The notes beneath the pieces are model-generated. The model was not told the DNA's origin and ran no database searches. It saw only the letters and a list, made by a program, of their open reading frames with translations. A program made the translations under genes and the position numbers. Below are positions 1-13,914 of a DNA stretch of 64,000 nt, piece by piece (position 1 is the first letter of the stretch; the number at the start of each line of letters is the position of its first letter). This DNA is from Pteria penguin (Eukaryota > Mollusca > Bivalvia > Pterioida > Pteriidae): contig CM068587.1 in the NCBI GenBank assembly GCA_035048485.1, forward strand, positions 32,721,001 through 32,785,000, given 5' to 3'.

Positions 1-354
1 AAGGAAGATTATTAAATTTGTAATTAGTTGTAATTACTAGTACCAGTGGGTCACATAATCCAGCAGTACCATCAAATGTTAATTAACCACCAATATGATG
101 CTGGCATTAGACATAGTGAATAAAGCATCTTTCCTAGGGATAGAACAAATAATCACAAACAATAAAATAAGATACTTACATTCCTGTGAAATTATAAGGA
201 ATCAGAAGAATGGTTCAAGTAACTGACAGTTCAACTTGAACAAGTAATGGTCAATATTTCAGTGCATTTGAATCAGAAATTAGTGAATAAGGTTGACCTG
301 ACCGTGAGCTAAATTATCAGTGCATACAAGTGAATGAGAATCTAGCACACTTAC

Positions 355-3300
355 AGTATCCAAATTGTGTACATGTTTGCCATGTCCATGAACGTATTCC
401 AGGTCCTAAAGCTGTTCTGTTGACTTGAGTGTCACTCATTGATTTAATAAAGCTACTGTAGGAATTATCAACACAGGAGACATTGAGAGCTTTCATAAAC
501 ATCTAAATAAATAAATAAATAAAAAAAAAGAAATAGAGAATTCAATTTCTCTTAATAAACAAAGAGAATACTTTCCTAAACATCTGAACAAGAAATATTT
601 ATTTACTATTCTCATATCAATATTTAAATAATAATTATTTAGATACTATTAGGTAATGCATTCCTCTTATAAGAAGGGTAACTCCTTTATTAATCAAGTA
701 CTATACTAAAAGTTATTAATACAATTATCATATGAAGCAAAATATTTTTTACAATGGACAGAAATGCATATAGACCCTTTCACGTTAACCTGTGGACCTA
801 ATGATTTTGTGGGTAGAATTGTATATAGAGACCTATGAGTGCTAGCTCACTATATTCTTTAACTACCCTATGTTGATAAAATGGGTCTTCGCAAATACTT
901 CCGCCCACCAAAACATTAGGTACACAAATGCTATTCATGTCAAACTAAATGTGTCAGAGTGACACAAATGCCACTTCCACACAATATTAAAACTAAAAAT
1001 GCAAAACATTGCTAAATCTGAAAACCATCAATGAAAACTACTCTGTAAATCAGCATCAGTTTCAAAAAAGATCAGAAAATAAATTTTTTATAGGGACATC
1101 ACAATGTAAACACATTTTGTAGGTAACTGTGTCAAATGGGACAAGTCTGTAAACCATGCATAATAAAGGACTTCAAATTAAAATTACATTCTTATTTTGT
1201 GAAAAGTATGGAGATTTCCATTTTTCATATACATGTATATATTACTTTGATAACTTATAATTTATTGTTTTCACTGCTGCTGTTCTGTTAGCTACATGCA
1301 TGACTCTGATAGATTTCTGAGCAAAGCAACTTGAACTATTCTACATGACCATATAACAAATGCAACATTTACCTCCTCTTTTTAATTTCTATAGAAAATG
1401 GTCCAATGGTCTAAATTGAAGATCTCTGTATTTTAGCTTTTAATGCACTTTTTCTTGTAAAGCCGATGCATGGTCAACTTGTTTCCAGGGATAATTGCAA
1501 ATACTCAGTAAGTGCAAGTTTATACACAAATAGTATAACTAATTAAGAGCATGTACATGAATATGAATATGCAAAATTTGGACCATGATAAAGTTCTTTG
1601 TTCATTTACCTGATTCAGCATCACCATGTTATTGTAGGGGTTACTTGAAACTATCATAGTTTCACACACTTTTGCTATATTGAGACCCTCCACTATGTTA
1701 TTATATTGCACCACACCCTGGATGTTTCCTGCCAAGTTGGACACAAACGTGAGGCTGTCATTAGGGTCAGAGATGGAGCCACATGACTTGAAATCCCTCT
1801 CTAACATCTCAAACTCTTTAAGTTTTATGAGACTATCCAGTTGTATAAATGCTTGTGAGACTTGCACTAAGCACTGCAAAGAAGAAAGACTTTATATATA
1901 ACTGTGTTTAATCAGAAGAGCATGTAAAATTCTTCAATAAAACTGTTATGGAAGTGATTAATTTTCCTCTTCTTTCTAGCAATTTTCAGAAAAAATACAT
2001 AAAATAAATTTTCAGATTACCATTTACATAATAGTTAAAGACATTCAATAGGACTTCTTCATAATAATGTTAATATTACTTTTCACTACATTTCATATGA
2101 CATATGATGTTTTGCTGCCCTACGTGTGTCTTTGTACTGTGCAGCTACAATCCATGCATGTGGATTATGACAGAAATTCTAGCAAATAGTAGTTTATCAG
2201 AGATAGGCCCCTTACACATGTATAATATGAAAATCCCTGATGCTAATTAATTCCAAAAATATCTTTTAAAAAAAAGTTAATGAAAATTAGAATAAGGAGA
2301 CAAAAAAGACAATTAAAAAAATGTAAATTATGTAAGCACTTACTTCCTCTTGTCCTCCCACTGTGGGGTCAGACAAACTCTTGGATACTACAGTGTTGTA
2401 ACCTTCAAAGTTTGTTTTAGCTCTTACAGGAGCTGAAGAGGCAATTGCACCATAAACAAGGTGTGGATACTGAAAACAAACAGATTGACTTTAGTGGTTT
2501 TATCATACAAGTCAACATCATGCTTTATTTTGATACACTTAAGTTTATTCCATGTTCATGAAATAGAACTTAAAGAATGAGACTCCAGTAGGTGTGTATA
2601 TATAGCCATTCATCAATACATCAATATGCTGTATCAATACACATGCAATATATCGATCAAGACCATACTACATTACATAAATAATTATTTTTTCTATTAA
2701 TAGTTTCTCTGTTTACAATTTCCATAGTATTAGCAGTAAAGCAATTCCAAGCTTGTTAAATCACTACACCATTTACGTCCACTCTATTCTAGTTTTACTT
2801 CACTTTCAAAGCTACTAATAGTGGTAAAAATCATCCTGATCTCAAATTTTTCCGCGAAAAATGCAAACAACAAATAAATTTAAGGTATAAAGCTTACAGA
2901 TGGGTGCAGTCCTAACATAACATACACGTTAATGCGAAACGCAGTCGCGAGGACTGCTTTAGCACAAGTGCCAGGACTGCTCGACTGGATGCGTGTGAGC
3001 TCCTCGCGTTAATGCGGGAGGGAATTCCCGTTAACACGATTTATTCCCGCGTGCACTCGGTCCGTCGCACGTTCACATGTCTATATTTGTAATTCTCTAT
3101 GCAGTACGGACGGAGAAAATAAAATGGATCTAACTAAATTACTGCGAATATTGCCGTAAAAACGTGTATTAAATGTTATGTTAAAATGAAACCCTGCATT
3201 AAGGATTTCATATGTAATAAAGCAAAGGAAATTATCGCGTGGACATGCAATAAGGTATTTATAAAAAAAACTTTGTCAGTTTATACTACCATGATTACTT

Positions 3301-6300
3301 TCTAATTTGATTTATTTATTTAGTTTTAATTAATTTATTTATGTATCTATTTCTTATTTGTTGATTCATTTATAACTAATTTATGTATTTACATGTGTTT
3401 CTTATTTATATATTTATTATTATTAATTTTAATAAAGCTGTTTTCTATAATTTATGAATATAGTAGTTATCATCATTATTATTATCTTTATTGATTTTAA
3501 TTTCATAATTATTATTATCATTATTATTATTATTATTATTATTATTTTCCTAAAGTAAGAATAAATTTAATTAAAATCATTGTTCGGAAATTGTGTTCAA
3601 TGTTCTTAAAAATATCCCTTAACTCGGAAGGGTTTTATTTAATTCTAAATACTTTATTTATATGTTTTAATATTTAAATACACAATATATATACATATAT
3701 ATATATGTATTTTCCTTCAAATTCTTCTATATGAACATGTAAATACAAGTTATAAGTTGTAAGCAAGCGAACGTGACTGTCAAGCACATTCATGCGGCAG
3801 TCAAGCGCATTAACGCGGCAGTCAAGTGCGTTCACGCGGTCTCGAAATTAAGTTCACGTGGAAATCTGCTCAGCAGTCCTGAGCGCACGAGGAAAGCAAA
3901 CTTCACATTAACACGACGTGAACAAAAAGTTATGTTAGGACTGCACCTCACTGTATGTGAAATTGATCAAGATACATATTGTATCATGACTTTTGTTTCA
4001 TGTTATTCCTATTGATACAAACCCTTAGGCACCAACTCTGTTTGACAAAATAATACAAGGACCAGGCAATATTTCATTTAAAAAGCATTATGAAACAAGA
4101 TCCTCATTTCATTAAAATTAATAATAACAATTTATAAATTTGAGGTATAAGAACACTGGTGAACATTTATACTTATTTACAGCAGGATTCAAACTCCACA
4201 CTTTACAGAGCTGAGAGGTTACACTGAGGTGAAAACCCTACGGTTAATCATGAACCAACCTTAATCCTGAACCATGCTGAAAGTGCTCCTGGGTAACTGC
4301 CTCCAAAACAAATCCATGTGGCGTTGCTAGGGAGTTGGTATGTTGAACTAATGTACTGGTGAACGTCTGCTAGATCAGCCAGGCTGTAAAAGTAATCATA
4401 TGGTAAAAGGCACTGAATCAACAAATAAAGTAACTATTATTGTGATTCTTAGGTCTACTCTAAGAAATAAATTATGACAGTCAGGTATTTTATTATAATT
4501 AATATAAGAGATATAAAAGGGAAAGTGAAAGACATCTGACTTAGCAGTAGTGCAGAATTCACCAAGGAGATGTACAATAAAACTAGGTAACATGTAACGA
4601 AATGACATCACAGAAATATTGATTGTACGACAGATGCGATTCCGACTTAGGATGGTCAACTGAGTAACAAATGGTATTAAATTGGTGTGATAAATGGTTT
4701 ACGGGCCCACCTTCCCACTCATCACAAATGTAGCACAATCAAAGGACACATTTAAAAATGTATAGAAGGACCATTCCATCAAAATGCTTGATAACAAGAG
4801 TTCAGTAACAATGACTTTCTGTCACTTTCAATAGTGATTCAGTCATAACATAACATAGAAGTAGGAGGAATTCAACCTCATGAAGCTGTAGCATAACGGC
4901 CACAAAAACATGTAAAATATAAAGACCAAATAAGGAAGTCTTACGCTTGTTGGCTGGAGAGATATTTTAAATTCTTAAGTTCAAGGCCATCATCATTCAA
5001 ACTATCACCATAGAAACGATGTTCTGCTCCCACTAGTAGAGCATGGTGGACTTTGGCCATTTCATAATGATGACCTGCAAGAAATGAAAAATTTTGAAAA
5101 AGTTAAATGAAACAATTACTGAAAAGTTTTGATGCATAAATAAATGAGTCAATTATTTTCAACACAAATATCATTTATACACATTTTTAATTTAAGTTGA
5201 GTAATTTAAATATGCAAGCTTAATCTTTTTCTCTGACAATTTATCAGCATATTTGCATTATTTCACCTACATGGTGGGAATCAGAGTTTCACAGTATTAT
5301 TGATTAACAATCAAGATATGACCTTGACATGACCTTGGATGAAGGTCACAATAGGCTCTAGTATCATAGGTAGGCCTAACTTATTTGTAAACTTTGATGA
5401 AGCCGCATGTTACAATGGAGTTTAATGGACCAGACAACAAACTTGGTAATGGCACACAGTGACCTTAATGCTGGGTCAAGGTATAACACACTTTTGTGCC
5501 ATAAATACATTGCAATAGTCATGAATATTAATTGAGAAACAGATTTCACAATACATAATAACTGTATTTATATCACATAGTAGTATATTAAACTTCTTAC
5601 CATACTAGAAGCTCAGTTGACAAACATATGGTCAGATATTGGGTTTAGTAATGCATACAGGGTATTTCTAGTTTATTGTAAATTTTGCAAAAGATGAATT
5701 TTGTTAAAAGATTGATTTATTGTAACATATCTTGATTTCTATGATTACCTGCCAAATGACATATGAAAAAATGTTTCATACGACAACATCAATATAACGT
5801 CACAAAAATGTACCAATTTGACTATGAGGTGCAAAATATCCCAGAAAATGCAGAAAAGTTTTTACGTTTCATTACCAATTTAAGATAATCACAAGTTAAA
5901 ATCAATTCTATGTGATGTTGTCGACTATATATGATACAAATCTAATTGTTTGTCATGCGTACCCTGATTTCCAAGATGTAAGAAAGGGATACAATAAATA
6001 GATATTTATATAAAAGAATCATCTAAGGTGCTAACAATTACTTATTAAAGGCTTATAAATTTGACTCAGTTTAGAGGGTTAGTGAACCTTGTCCTTGGCA
6101 CTTCAAAGGAGATATCTCTTTTGCAAAATGTTTGGGATTTCAGTGACTAAATATATACTTACCTTTGGAAACTGAATGATTTGTGAGAGTTCCTTCCCCT
6201 CCTATAAACAGAAATACTGGCCCACCAGGTTTCCAAAGGCCTTCATTCAGATAAATTCTTTGCTTGTATGTCTAAAATTAGCAATATTAGATATTAAGAA

Positions 6301-9300
6301 ATGCAGTGAGATAATATTTGAAGTGATGATATAAGATAAAACGAAATGATATAAAATGAGACCGGGGTCCAGCACCATAAACTGAGAATATACTTAAGTC
6401 AAATATTTCATTTTGATTTATTCCATTGTCAAACGTTCAAATGAATTCTCATGCAGAGTGATATAATTCTATTTATCAATAGAATAAAACTAAATAAAAT
6501 CTAAATCCCAGTTATTAATTCATTGATGAACAGAACAATAAGAAATTTTTACTTAAGTATATTTTCAGTTTATGGCGCCTGTCCCGGATAGTAATGAGAT
6601 GATGTAAGACAAGATGAGATAAACATAATGAGACAAAATATGACAAGATGAGATTGGAATGTAAAGAAATATTCAACAAGGCAAAAATATAACGTAATGA
6701 GATAATATCAGGGAGGACAACATTGGAATGTAATAAGATAATGTGTAACAAGATGATAAACGTTTAAATGAGATAAGAATGTAATGAGATAATACAAGAC
6801 TGTAAGAATGAGATAAGAATGTAATGAGATGATATAAGACTGTAAGAATGAGAAAAGACTGTAATGAGATGATATAAGACTATGAGAATGAGATAAGAAT
6901 GTAATGAGATGATATAAGACTATAAGAATGAGATAAGAATGTAATGAGATGATATAAGACTGTAAGAATGAGAAAAGACTGTAATGAGATGATATAAGAC
7001 TATAAGAATGAGATAAGAATGTAATGAGATGATATAACACTATAAGAATGAGATAAGACTGTAATGAGATCATATAACACTATGAGAATGAGATAAGAAT
7101 GTAATGAGATGATATAAGACTATAAGAATGAGATAAGAATGTAATGAGATGATATAACACTATAAGAATGAGATAAGACTGTAATGAGATGATATAACAC
7201 TATGAGAATGAGGTAAGAATGTAATGAGATAATATAAGACTATAAAAAGAACAGAGAAAATCTTGAAATAGGATAACACTGGATGAGATGACAAGATATA
7301 AAATCAGATGGGATAAAATGAGAAAGGGATAGAATAAGATGGGAAAAGATGAAATAAAATGAATTGGGAAAGGATGGAATAAGATGAGAGGAGACAGGAT
7401 GAGAAAAGAAAGATAGAGACAAGACATGTTAAAACTACATGGAACAAAGTCAGAAAATGCTATGCTAATAATTACAAGCTCCATGTGATGAGAAGTAAAT
7501 AAAATCAATATGTTATTATACCGTAACTATCTTGATGAAAAATATTTACCAGTTTATTGCTTTAGTGACTCAATTTTAACTTCTCTCTAAACAGATAATC
7601 GAGTACAATAAACACTCACAGATTGTAGGGTGGCATCAAAGTGATCTAGTGGCTGGTCCAGGAATACTGTCTTAACTGAAGTGACTTCACCTTCCTGGAG
7701 TAATTCCTCATCATATTTTTGATGTTGTGCATGCTCCACCAACTCACGGATTTTCCAGAAATTTTGTCCTGTAAGTAAATTCATGATATGCATATTAAAA
7801 TTAATTCTATAACATTTTGTTAATTCAAAAGAATTAAATTTAAATCTTTATTTACTAAAAGCCAAATCCAGTTTAATTGTCATGTAGGATTAATTGATTG
7901 ATGTTTTTACATCACTCAACGATTATTTCATGTATATGGTGAAGGCATCTTTCTGATGCATTGCATAGAAATTCATGCCTCTGCAACGGACCTACCCGAA
8001 GCAGTGAGGAATCTTTTACATGCCACCTCTATTGTGATGCTGTTTCCCGGTCTCGTCCTAAGCTAAGGACATTGGTGTGCCTATGGTGAAAGCTGAACCT
8101 GGGACCTATCACTCATGAGCTGAGCACCTCATCCACTGGACTACATAGACTCCACATGTAGGAGTGAAATAATGTACTATTTATCAAGTGTATATTCAGA
8201 AAATGATCCAACATTCTCTGCCCCTAAACCTTCTTGTAACATCAACATTCTGAGTAGAGTTTGGGTCGGAGGGTTGTCATTCATAACAACATGGAATATG
8301 TGTAGCACAGCCTCATGGAGATGTAGTTTGAACTGCCGCAAACAGAAACTAAATCCTTTCGCAATGAAAGCTTTGTGATCAATAAATAAATTATGTGATT
8401 CTATACCTTCTTGATCTGACAATAATAATTATATAAAAGCTAAATAACATCCTTGAGCAGCCAGTCTATTTGAGAATTTGTCAGATGTCAAAAAGAAAGA
8501 TAACTCTTGTAAATAGAATTCCATTGAGTGCCCAGTAGAATAGTAGAGAGAAAGGAAGTTATGCTTATCTGCTGTACCGTTCTTTCCTTTCTGTCAAATA
8601 ATTTTTTGTTTTATTGTTTAACATCATACTAAGATCATTTCACTTATATTTGTTGACCTTTGTCTGGGATCATTGGAATGATTCAGTATAACTGTCAAAC
8701 CTGCTTTGAAGACCACATGTATAAAGCAATCACCTGTTTCAGACAACCATCTTTAATTTCCTTATTATCAGTTGTCTATACAAAATCAACCTGTATTGAA
8801 AGGCCACCAGCATTAAGTGACCACTTTTCCCTCTTCCCTTTGGTGGTTGCAATAAAACAAGCTAGTAGTCAAGAAAAATGTGGATGCAAAGCATCAATTC
8901 ACTGGAAGAACCGAATACCCTGGAAACTTTGACTCTGGAAAACCAACGTAAACACCTACACCTTATTCTATAACAGGAAAGTATTACATAAATACTGTCC
9001 TAAACGGTCATCTCTTCTGAAAGATATGTAACCAGTTTAACAAGAGCAATGCCAAACATTGTATAATATGCCTGTCGTTTAAGGTATCTGATGTACAATA
9101 CACCACTTCTTGCACAAAAATCCAGATTTGCCGATAATTATTACATATTACAGTAGTTTGGCGAAAGTCATACTCATGATTTCATAATACTATATGTACA
9201 TATTCACATCTCATCCCTTTTTTCTTTAATTTGTATTTGTTTTTAATATTTTGTTTATTTTACACATACAGTATATGCTTTCTATAACATACTGATATCA

Positions 9301-12300
9301 AACATGATCCAGATTCTCCATTCAATATATCTCCATCAAAAATATTTTGGTCATCAAACTTATTTCACATTATAGCTTTTTTGGTTATGATCCAAGTTAA
9401 TATGATGTGGTATTTAAAATGACCATCTTGTTATAAGCTTTCTGAAAATGTATGCTTTGTAAATGAAAATTTTGCTTTGAGAATCAAGGAACATGTTAAC
9501 ATATAAATAAGCACTGTGACCTTGATCTTTCAAGTATGACCTTGGTTCAAAGTCATGACACACCCTATGAACTTGGGCAACAATTCTGTGAAATATTATT
9601 CAGACCCTAGCAAGGGGTAAAAAGTTATGATCCAGACAAGGCATTACCCATCATGTGCAATGTAACCTTAACCTTTACCAAACCTTGGGTCCTTGGCAAA
9701 AATTCTATGACATATTATTCATATCTATGCAAGGGGTAAAAAACATGGCCTGGACAAAGATTAACCTATCATATGCAATGTAACTTTGATCTTGTAGATA
9801 TGACCTTGGTTTAAGGGCATGGCATACCCTTGGGTCCTGGGCAACAATTCTGTGAGATATTATTCAAATCCATGCAAGGGGTAAAAAGTTATGACCCAGA
9901 CAAATATTTACCCATCAGAGGTTCACAAGGTCATGACACATCCTTGGGTCCTGGGCAACAATTCTGTGAAATATTATTCAAATCCATGCAAGGGGTAACA
10001 AGAATTTACCATTATATGCACTGTGACCTTGACCTTGCAGATATGACCTTGGTTTAAGGTCATGACACACCCCTTGGACCTGGGCAACAATTCCTATTGT
10101 ATGCATTGTGACCTTGACTATGCAGATATGACCTTACTTTAAGGTCTTGAGACACTGTCTTTTCCTAATGATCATCTCTACCAAGTATGAAATTAATTCA
10201 ATAAGGGATACATGTAAAACCTGTGCCTCAGACAAAGTGTTTTAGAGAGACATTGCTGTAATATAATATATCCCGTTGAATGATGGCATGAAAAAATAAA
10301 GAAATATACCATTTAGTACCTAAGAGAAGTTGATGTGTAAATCAATAAAAAGATTTACTCCCTTTCCAAAACTTTTCAGCCACTTAACCTTCCAAGAATG
10401 AAGACAAAGATGTCAAAACAATTAAGCCACATGAAATTAATTTTAACAACTTAGATAAGAAAGATTTTAGGGTTTTTTGTTTTTTTTTACTTCTGTGTTT
10501 AAAACTGATTTTCCGAAACTCAATGGTAGATTTATGGATATCTTTTGGGATGTATATCTGATGTAGATTTCACAAGAAAGACACAAATAACCTAATGATC
10601 TGACCCAATACCCCACCTCAGACTAGCTATAGGACACAAAGGGATCTATATGTAGCGAATATCTACATACACATTGCCCAAGTATGTTTTCATTATTACT
10701 TAAAACTATAGAAAAAGTAAATATTAACTCTGGTAAAATGATCATATAGTGGTTATCTCATCTCTCTTAATTCACTGTTCATCCACATAGATATATGATT
10801 TTTATCTGTATCTGTTTCCTAGTTTTTCCTGAGAGTTTATTTGTTTCATAATTTTCCTGCATTGAATGCTGTAGTGCAGTATACATGCAGTTACATGTAA
10901 ATTGTCAATCCTTTATTGCCTATCTCTGCATTAGAATTACTTCAATATTGAGGTAGAGAGTTATGTTCTATGTGCTATTTATTGATATATGTATGGCATA
11001 CAATCACGACATATCTTCGGTTCTTGTACATTGAATTTCTATATAAGGATATATGGCACATACATTACATTCAGGGAAGGAGGATCTAAATACAAGGTCA
11101 ACTGTAATCACGATAACCATGCATGTACTTTAGTATCTTTATCATTTGTCAGAAAGTATATATATAAGTTTGTATGATCAGTCTACTAATAGATTACACA
11201 GGTACAATTTATAAGTAAATCATTTAAAATGCATATATTTTCTTGATATATACTGTTCAACATCATGATTCTCATAAATGTCATTTATAAATAAATTTGC
11301 ATAGTGACATATGAAATATTTAGAATTAACACCAATATAATATTTTTGTACATGTTTAGCAAATGTCATTTAATATATAGTGCTCTGTATGTAATAATGT
11401 AAATGTGTACGATTTAGTATTTTAAAAATTTGACCAAAATCAAGAAATATATTTGAGCAATCTTTAAATACCCAAATCCACAGCATTTACAGCCATGGGA
11501 TGATAAATTAAAGAAATGCAAAACTCTACTGAGAATTAATTGTAACACCTTTGAGTTTTAAAGCATATTTCATTTTCTAATATAAATACGTTAGTACATG
11601 ATGAGTTCTGGGTATAGAACCAAATTAGTAATGCTGATAAAGGATGTTTGAAAATAACATGTAATTAACACAAGCTGAAATACTACAACATGAATTGTTT
11701 AAATCAAAGGAGGCTGCAATTTAATGACAGCCTATAGGACCCAAGTTTCTCTGTGGGGCCCTGGATCCACCCTTTGAGTGGCTTGATGGATATGTCTGAA
11801 AAATAACAACAATAACGATAGAGACCTTGAGTATTTATTTCATCCCTACCAACTATTATCAATTCCCTTCAATTGAAAAAATCTGAGTAAGTTTAAAATG
11901 TCAAAGTTTTAACAGAAGATGTTAGACAGATGGACAGATGCCAGACTTTGGCTCAGATAAGCAAAAAATAAGTAATAAGTGATTTAAATTACATCAACTT
12001 TAAATAAATTACTTTTTTATGATAAAATAATTATGTTTTATGATCGACTCATTGAAGGTATAAAACTTTTCCGGTAAATTAATTGCAATTTGGGTTGGAT
12101 TGATTGATTGATTATTGTTTTGTATACGTCACTTCACAATTATTTCATGTATATGGTGATGACATCTGCCTGATGCATTGCATACAAATTTAGATCACCT
12201 TTGCAAAGGACACATGCACCCGAAGCAGTGAGGGATCTTTTATGTGCCACGCCTACCGTGACACGGGGCCTCGGTTTTCACTGTCTCATCCGAAAGACAG

Positions 12301-12588
12301 AACACCGGTGAACCCAGGGCAGGTGTCGAACCCAGGATCTGTCACAAGCCGAGCAACTTATCCACTAGGCCACACTAGCTTCAATTTGGGTTGGAAGATC
12401 AGAATTGCTTAATACGGCAATACAATATAATAAAACTGTAGGGTCGGCCCGAAGAATATCATAAATACTAATAACTTAATATAAGCTACGGCAATATACC
12501 TACCGATGACAGCATGTGCCTTAGGAAGCACATCAAGAAATGCTGCAGATGTCAGGAATAAAACGTAGACAGTTTTCAAGCGATTCAT
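355..12588 (-). CDS. PRSS16: Family S28 serine carboxypeptidase, PRSS16-like (3' end outside window)
   Basis: Eight exons join in frame on the minus strand: 12588-12504, 7768-7620, 6271-6163, 5074-4945, 4383-4260, 2469-2344, 1873-1610 and 502-355. They give 378 complete codons, and all borders are AG/GT. The start is ATG 12588. Residues 1-26 look like a signal peptide (VYVLFLTSAAFLDV, then AHA), so the product should be secreted or lysosomal. Family S28 landmarks follow in order: FLDQPLDHFD (exon 2), GGPVFLFIGGEG (exon 3), EHRFYGDS (exon 4), the nucleophile motif GGSYPG with Ser about 187 (exon 5), YPHLVYGAIASSAPV (exon 6) and WTWQTCTQFGY (exon 8). S28 enzymes (PRCP, DPP7, PRSS16) are serine peptidases of proline-rich or lysosomal substrates. 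The text is closest to PRSS16 and nematode K12H4.7 in type. PRSS16 is about 510 residues, so roughly 130 residues with the catalytic Asp and His lie beyond the left edge. Specificity is not deducible. Confidence 0.9.
2897..3953. mobile_element. Non-autonomous DNA transposon with about 25-bp TIRs and TA target duplication
   Basis: The left end (CAGATGGGTGCAGTCCTAAC) and the reverse complement of the right end (CAGTGAGGTGCAGTCCTAAC) form terminal inverted repeats, and TA flanks each side (2895-2896, 3954-3955). This resembles Tc1/mariner-type MITEs. The 1057-bp interior has no transposase ORF. It contains CpG-rich ends, an AT-rich core with an ATT run, and three short tandem copies of a GCGGCAGTCAAG motif near 3790-3840. 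It lies in intron 5 of the S28 gene. Confidence 0.65.
6760..7245. repeat. 40-bp purine-rich minisatellite
   Basis: About twelve units alternate AAGACTGTAAGAATGAGAT with AAGAATGTAATGAGATGATAT. The flanks (6300-7420) are degenerate GATAAGATGAGAT sequence. One strand is almost free of C and full of GATAAG/GATGAG. It lies in intron 2 of the S28 gene. Long reading frames over it are low-complexity artefacts. Confidence 0.85.
7889..8155 (-). mobile_element. tRNA-derived SINE, family A (old copy)
   Basis: Read on the minus strand it has a tRNA-like head (AGTGGATGAGGTGCTCAGC, GGTTCAGCTTT), a degraded GATGAGACAG body, the TCACTGCTTCGGGTAGGTCC core, and a tail ending in TCAATCAATTAATC. It is diverged and lies in intron 1 of the S28 gene. 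Confidence 0.75.
8177..8422 (-). other. Unassigned 81-codon ORF in S28 intron 1
   Basis: The open frame reads with ordinary amino-acid composition (KGFSFCLRQFKLHLHEAVLH, NDNPPTQTLLRMLMLQEG), better than typical random AT-rich frames. It has no match to the S28 fold and no partner exons that I could see. It may be a remnant of a transposon or a lost gene, or chance. Confidence 0.2.
9535..10150. repeat. Diverged tandem array (about 150-bp units) in S28 intron 1
   Basis: Units contain CCTTGGGTCCTGGGCAACA, TTCTGTGAAATATTATTCA and GTGACCTTGACCTTGCAGAT. In reverse complement they match the units of the 39.3-40.8 kb and 57.8-58.5 kb arrays, so they belong to the same mobile tandem-repeat family in opposite orientation. 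Confidence 0.7.
12098..12383 (-). mobile_element. tRNA-derived SINE, family A
   Basis: It is a full-length element in minus orientation: CCTAGTGGATAAGTTGCTCG head, GGTTCGACACC box B, CTGTCTTTCGGATGAGACAG, TCACTGCTTCGGGTGC, and a TCAATCAATCAATC tail at 12098. It lies in intron 1 of the S28 gene, about 120 bp from exon 1. Confidence 0.85.
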
Positions 12589-13136
12589 CCTTGTATGTGT
12601 GTCGTCTGTTCAATAAGACCAATGAATATATTTCTGAAGATTAACTGCCTTGTGATTGATCACATGACAACCCTAATTTATCCTGATACTTCTATCCCCA
12701 ACCCTTCGAGTTCAAAATTCTACTTTCGCTTACGCCTTTAGAAGTCACGTGCTGTGTACAGTGTACATGTACAATGCAGTGCCGCGTTGTGTTGTGATGC
12801 CGCGCGATGCAGTCGCTGGTACAAAGTACATATATAGGGTTTGTATTCTTTTCTGTACATTAAAATTAATTCAAATAAATTCTGACTTTCAAAACACGGA
12901 TGTTTATGAGTCGATCTACAATGTACTTTCACTTTATCTCTTTATGATAAAGTTTACTTTGTTGAATTTCGATGAATGGATAACACTGAATTGAAGTGAG
13001 ACACCAAATACCGAAACGGCTGGATAAACACAAAAACGACAACAGAACGGCACTTTATATCGATTTAAATTACCACATAAATATAATCTGTTAGGTTTAC
13101 ATGTTATACATATATGCCAAGTCATATATAGATTTA

Positions 13137-13188
13137 GTTACGACTGCAACGGAAGAGGACAAAATAGCTCTTCCGTTGCAGTCGTAAC
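13137..13188. repeat. Perfect palindrome, 21-bp arms, 10-nt loop
   Basis: GTTACGACTGCAACGGAAGAG is followed after GACAAAATAG by its exact reverse complement. TATATAGATT occurs on both sides as a possible target duplication, which suggests a very small mobile hairpin. Confidence 0.8.
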
Positions 13189-13533
13189 TTATATAGATTA
13201 TAACATCCTCAATAATGTTGACAAGGATATATGATATTCCTTCTTTCTGTCATAGCATGTTAAGAAAAAATGGCCATTCATATGAGGTGTATAATATACC
13301 AGTATACTGAGATGAACAATTTTCATCATACAGTATTCCTTGTTCATTATACTTCATATTACTAAATTACATTATATGTGTAGTTGAATAAAACTCTGCA
13401 TCAATGGTTGTATTTAATGATTTTGCAACTTCATTATCATATTCTTAGCTTGCTTGGACAAATGTCTGGAGTGCTTACTGTCAGATGTCGCTTGGCAGGA
13501 TGTCTTCATTGTTGTTGTCGTTGTCTGTTATTG

Positions 13534-13914
13534 CTCAAAGCCTAGTAATTCCATTTCTCATAGGGTCCCATGTTAAATAACCAAACTTCCAGCAAGATTT
13601 ACACAACATCCTACAGTTTAGCTATATACAATCCATATATCAAAATGTTTGTCAGACCGTCCTCTATCAGAATTTTAACAGTACCAATAGGTTATATCCA
13701 CCTTAATTTCGAGAAAATTATGCTGGAAGGAGGTCACCCCCAAAAATTGACCAAAATTCAAATGTAAACAACCACCCCTTTTTAGGTCATAAAATTTTAA
13801 CAGGATCGAATTGAGATAAAAATTCATGATTTTACAGCAGAATCAATCTTTATTTAAAGATAGATCAGATAATTTCATCCAATCACAGCTCCTGATACAT
13901 TGAAATAGTAGTCC
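13534..13914. repeat. Dispersed repeat, about 380 bp (copy a)
   Basis: It is highly similar to 57387-57758 in the same orientation, with sharp ends (TCAAAG...AATAGTAGTCC). No terminal inverted repeat or coding content was found. The class is unknown. Confidence 0.7.

Noticed and set aside
6708..7073. 121-codon Ser/Leu/Ile-rich ORF
   Set aside because: It is the 40-bp minisatellite in another reading, within an S28 intron.
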